Source: Chryseosolibacter sp966080355 (GTDB taxonomy: Bacteria > Bacteroidota > Bacteroidia > Cytophagales > Cyclobacteriaceae). Taken from it: a stretch of 35,608 nucleotides of DNA. Location: positions 1 to 35,608 of the forward strand of contig CBHROW010000007.1 of the NCBI GenBank assembly GCA_966080355.1, in the 5' to 3' direction. The translations under genes were made by a program, and so were the position numbers. Shown here piece after piece: positions 33,601-35,608 of this stretch (the first letter of the stretch is position 1; each line of letters starts with the position of its first letter). The notes under the pieces are model-generated. The model worked only from the letters and a program-made list of their open reading frames with translations. It was not told the DNA's origin and ran no database searches.

Positions 33601-34125
33601 ATTTGCTCCCGGGATAGGATTTGATTGTTCATCCATAACACGCCCTTTGACCAGGATTTCCGGTGTAACATTCAAACTGTAGCTGGCAATGTCACCGGTT
33701 GCCATAAAGGAACTGCCAAGCGCTGTGGCATCAAAATCCGAAGAGTTCGTAACTGTGCTCGCGCTGAGTGCTGTCGGTGACGCAGACAAGATCGAATAAG
33801 TAGACTTATTGATCTTCCTGTATTTGAGGCCTATGGGTGTGAGAACAGTGCTTAATGTTTTTTCTACACTGCTTTTATACACCAAGCTTCCGGAGATCGC
33901 CTTGCCTTCGATTAATACTGATTCGTAAACGAAAGAGATCTTAAAGTGCGACTGGATGTCTTTGAGAACATCACGCAACGCTCGCTGCTCCAATGAAATC
34001 GGGTTCGTTTTTCGCGCGGTAGCGTACAAAATTTCCTGCGCATGAGTCACTTGTGCAAAACTTAAAAATGCCATGCAGAGACAGCACCATTTTAAGTAAG
34101 GTTTAAGTAAGTAATGTCGGGTCAT
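30616..34125 (-). CDS. SusC/RagA-family TonB-dependent transporter with STN signalling domain
   Basis: The protein has 1169 residues from the MTRHYLLK start at 34125. This start gives a signal peptide ending THAQ (residue 30); the open frame extends 63 codons further up, but that part overlaps fecR and has no signal sequence. Domains in order are an STN/secretin short domain (about 35-110, LRDVLKDIQSHFKISFVYESVLIEGKAISG), a carboxypeptidase-D-like regulatory domain (VKGRVMDEQSNPIPGANILIKGTTLGTSTDSDGRF), the TonB box region and plug (VVVVGYGTQKKASVTGAIS ... IRGVGTINNASPLFVVDGFP ... DVLKDASAAAIYGSRAANGVVLITTK), and a 22-strand barrel ending SLVVGVQVGF. The STN domain implies signalling to the FecR protein encoded 34 bases upstream. 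It imports an oligosaccharide or similar ligand with SusD. Confidence 0.96.
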   Translation of the reverse strand: MTRHYLLKPYLKWCCLCMAFLSFAQVTHAQEILYATARKTNPISLEQRALRDVLKDIQSHFKISFVYESVLIEGKAISGSLVYKSSVEKTLSTVLTPIGLKYRKINKSTYSILSASPTALSASTVTNSSDFDATALGSSFMATGDIASYSLNVTPEILVKGRVMDEQSNPIPGANILIKGTTLGTSTDSDGRFSLTVPDASSVLVVSFIGYLSKEIEVGAQTEISIVLTADIKQLSEVVVVGYGTQKKASVTGAISSVSAKEITTQPVVNVSQALQGRIAGVTVVNNGAPGEAPVIRIRGVGTINNASPLFVVDGFPTSDLNSFNPKDIESVDVLKDASAAAIYGSRAANGVVLITTKRGANNKKLTVNFDSYYGVEQAWRKLDLLNTPQYIDYATDLMTNADIYKQETKAPSDPNVVIGSSIPARISSGGLDQPINSQTSQTFRQTNTNWQDEMFRTGRIQQHKVELSGGSSTSKMFASVGYFQQEGIMLGTGYQRGDARFNSDHNVSKRVTVGQNFYIAFDERKIEQQSGGRTQLQHMIRSSPYFPVYNPDNYGGFFGAQGVDGSDPENPVRIAMMDKQNQQRLKFLGNAYVDVKIFDFLSYRFQGGLDYVDYTQRTHQPAFNTGTGGYSSRPAALLNQNRQNFASVLLTNQLTFNKSFGKHTVNATLVAEQQTSNFSQITGAGENPLSNDVKEPVALSKISFSGNRSQSAIISYIARANCDFNNKYLLGASFRRDGSSRFSPNNRWGNFPAVSVGWRLSEESFLADNNVVSDLKLRASYGVTGNNQSGDYAWISTISGNQIYQFDKAGGTPSTGYTIRALANPNLTWESTYMTNVGLDLGIINNQFTLSAEYFRNRTTDMIIQRPIPLSYGYDTAPYDNVGEVENKGFELELGYEKSEGALHLNVSGNVSVVRNKVLSLGDEGTTIAQGDWYGDNLTNTKVGQPIGYFNGYVTDGLFQVGESSPLQPNARPGDIRFKDLNGDGKLNSDDKTNIGHFLPKFAYGLNFSANWKGFDAMLFFQGVSGNEIYSVVKYDLEGMTRLFNSGTAVLDRWTPENTNTNVPRAISGDPNQNARASNRFVENGSYFRVKNLTIGYSVPVSSIMKGTFTRLRIYATSQNLLTLTKYKSGYDPEIGNRNATTNGLTQGIDYGQFPQARSLVVGVQVGF

Positions 34126-34159
34126 AATCGGTTGGGTTAAGGGATAATTGGAAAATAAA

Positions 34160-35113
34160 CTACTTGTTGTTTGTCGATATAGTAACGGCCTGACCTTTTC
34201 TCTCAACGCGGAGATCAAAAGTTTCCGCGATAGTGTACAAAATGTCATCCGCGGTGGCAGATGAGATTTCACCGGAGAGTTCTCTCTCTTCAAGGCTACG
34301 GCTCTCGAAAGCAACCGTCAGGCCATAGGTATCTTGCAATATGGTAGCAAGGTCACGCAAAGGCGTATGATCAAATACCAACTTATTATCCATCCACGAA
34401 GTGTATTTCTGGTGTCTCACACTTCGGGTTGATAGATCTTTATTCTTTACCATTGCGAGGTCTCCCGGTTTTAAAAAGAGTTCCTTCGCGTTCTGCTCTT
34501 CGCCCATCGCAAGTCTGACTTTGCCTTCGGTGAGCATAACCTCCGAGGCATCGTTCCTGGTCTTCATGTTGAACTTTGTCCCGAGCACTTCTACATCGAG
34601 TTCACCGGATCCATGCACAATGAATTTCTGGTTGTTGACAGTGTGTGTTACAGAGAAGAAGCCTTCACCTTCCAACCAAACCTCCCGGGGGCTATTGGCT
34701 CCCCACTTGGCGGAAAACCTCAGAACAGAATTTCCATTGAGGATAACTTGAGAGTTGTCAGACAGCGTCACAGTTCTATGCTCACCAAAAGCCGTCCGTA
34801 TTTCGTTGAGATTACTTGAAGAATAATACAACCATAGCGATACCGTCAACGCAATCGCAATTGAAGCTGCTACTTTATAAATAAGCGGAAAGGAAAAAAC
34901 GTTCCGCGAAGGCTGACGTTCGTGTCTTTCAATCTGATCATTGATGGCGAGAAACATTTCGCGCTGGATATCTTCCAGTTCTTTAGCCGTGTGGTCATCT
35001 GGCACTGCTTCTGTGTCGGCCGACCAGAATTTGTCCAGAAGAGCAATCTCCTCGGGAGTTGCGGTTCCTGTCTTATACCGGTGAATCAGGTCAGTGAGTT
35101 TCTTGTTATCCAT
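34160..35113 (-). CDS. FecR-family anti-sigma factor
   Basis: This is a 317-residue single-pass inner-membrane protein. The cytoplasmic N-terminus (1-77; LTDLIHRYKTGTATPEEIALLDKFW) would hold the sigma factor. The membrane segment is about 78-98 (IYKVAASIAIALTVSLWLYY). The periplasmic FecR domain is about 105-205 (IRTAFGEHRTVTLSDNSQVILNGNSVLRF ... EVWLEGEGFFSVTH ... FIVHGSGELDVEVLGTKFNM). The C-terminal DUF4974 is about 245-315 (LVFDHTPLRDLATILQDTYGLTVAF ... LSGEISSATADDILYTIAETFDL), which contacts the STN domain of SusC. It lies between the sigma gene (118-base gap) and susC (34-base gap). Confidence 0.95.
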   Translation of the reverse strand: MDNKKLTDLIHRYKTGTATPEEIALLDKFWSADTEAVPDDHTAKELEDIQREMFLAINDQIERHERQPSRNVFSFPLIYKVAASIAIALTVSLWLYYSSSNLNEIRTAFGEHRTVTLSDNSQVILNGNSVLRFSAKWGANSPREVWLEGEGFFSVTHTVNNQKFIVHGSGELDVEVLGTKFNMKTRNDASEVMLTEGKVRLAMGEEQNAKELFLKPGDLAMVKNKDLSTRSVRHQKYTSWMDNKLVFDHTPLRDLATILQDTYGLTVAFESRSLEERELSGEISSATADDILYTIAETFDLRVERKGQAVTISTNNK

Positions 35114-35231
35114 GTCAGATCAGAGCAGTGCCCGATTGTATGACGGCTGCCAAACGCTACTACCCTAAACTGTTTTTTTAATTTTTGAAAAATAATGAGG
35201 AGGACTCGCGAGTGCCAGGTGGCTTAGCGAA

Positions 35232-35608
35232 CTAGGAGAGAAATATCGTCAGCCGTACGCGCAATTTTTTTACGGCTTGTGTGATGTGATACTCAACTGC
35301 TTTTCCAGATAAGCGGGTCTTTGCCGCTATTTCGTCATTGGTGTATTTACTAAACCTGCTCAGCTTGAAAACTGTTTGTGTTGTCTTGGGCATTTTTCTT
35401 AACTCGTTACCCACGAGGCTAAGCCCTTCGTTGAACACCATGGCCTCATCGACTACGTGACGCTCTTCCGAAAAATTCTCCATGGCATTCTTCGTATGCT
35501 TCCTTCGGCAAGCGATACTGTCGAAATGGTCGTAAATTTTATTCCGCAATGCCTTTGTGAGATACGCTTCCGCATCTTCTACATTTTTAACATCATGGCG
35601 ATTCAGCC
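35232..35608 (-). CDS. ECF RNA polymerase sigma factor (5' part beyond window edge)
   Basis: The minus-strand frame is open to the right edge. Codons upstream of the apparent TTG start at 35549 read LNRHDVKNVEDAEAYLTKALRNKIYDHFDS, matching the end of sigma region 2 in FecI-like factors, so TTG is internal and the gene is truncated by the window. The visible 125 residues contain the sigma-4 helix-turn-helix LRKMPKTTQTVFKLSRFSKYTNDEIAAKTRLSGKAVEYHITQAVKKLRVRL. The order with fecR-susC-susD is the classical trans-envelope signalling cassette. Between its stop and fecR lies a 10-bp palindrome ACTCGCGAGT (35204-35213) and an AT-rich stretch, possibly regulatory. Confidence 0.92.
   Translation of the reverse strand, partial: LNRHDVKNVEDAEAYLTKALRNKIYDHFDSIACRRKHTKNAMENFSEERHVVDEAMVFNEGLSLVGNELRKMPKTTQTVFKLSRFSKYTNDEIAAKTRLSGKAVEYHITQAVKKLRVRLTIFLS

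Noticed and set aside
35232..35549. Complete 105-residue sigma-like protein starting at TTG
   Set aside because: The frame continues upstream with sigma region 2 sequence to the window edge, so TTG is internal and the gene is truncated by the window.

Overview
The window looks like chromosome of a member of the Bacteroidota, probably an environmental Cytophagales-type bacterium (inference). The supporting signs are an ECF sigma / FecR / SusC / SusD cluster with an STN-domain SusC, many exported lipoproteins and outer-membrane beta-barrels, CRTAC1-like VCBS/ASPIC-UnbV lipoproteins, a 150-residue YhcH-family protein, promoter-like TTG / TAnnTT spacing, and small solitary GIY-YIG genes. No rRNA, tRNA, CRISPR array, prophage or complete insertion sequence was seen.

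Region 1 (1-8.3 kb) is a patchwork. It holds the 3' part of an outer-membrane beta-barrel porin, an exported alpha/beta hydrolase, a small exported NTF2-like protein and an intact yhcH-family gene. A lipoprotein follows that joins a right-handed beta-helix to an FG-GAP/VCBS-like propeller. After it come a broken second yhcH copy, a repeat-rich stretch, an intact GIY-YIG gene and an HTH regulator fused to a DUF4870-type membrane domain. A GIY-YIG fragment lies behind the intact yhcH. The order yhcH - GIY-YIG therefore occurs twice, with the beta-helix gene between the copies; one member of each pair has decayed.

Region 2 (8.3-12.8 kb, minus strand) is a tight four-gene operon: small lipoprotein, beta-barrel, exported TPR-CHAT protease-like protein, beta-barrel. 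Consecutive genes overlap by ATGA or are 1 bp apart. It is the best candidate here for an undescribed system: a caspase-like fold placed outside the cytoplasm and translationally coupled to two predicted outer-membrane proteins.

Region 3 (13.0-19.1 kb, minus strand) is an ArsR-family regulator followed by a tripartite RND efflux system (lipoprotein adaptor, HAE1-type permease, TolC-family channel). An 18-bp perfect palindrome just upstream of arsR overlaps a promoter-like sequence and is a good operator candidate. A half-site lies before the adaptor gene.

Region 4 (19.1-35.6 kb) is a polysaccharide-utilisation-like locus. A GH9-family protein (minus) and an exported alpha/beta esterase (plus) are divergent. 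Beyond a GC-rich inverted-repeat element, a minus-strand series runs ECF sigma (cut by the window end) - FecR - SusC - SusD - hairpin - CRTAC1-like lipoprotein - second CRTAC1-like lipoprotein. The likely scheme is that substrate binding by SusC/SusD is signalled through the SusC STN domain to FecR and the sigma factor. The hairpin after susD probably lowers expression of the two VCBS genes.
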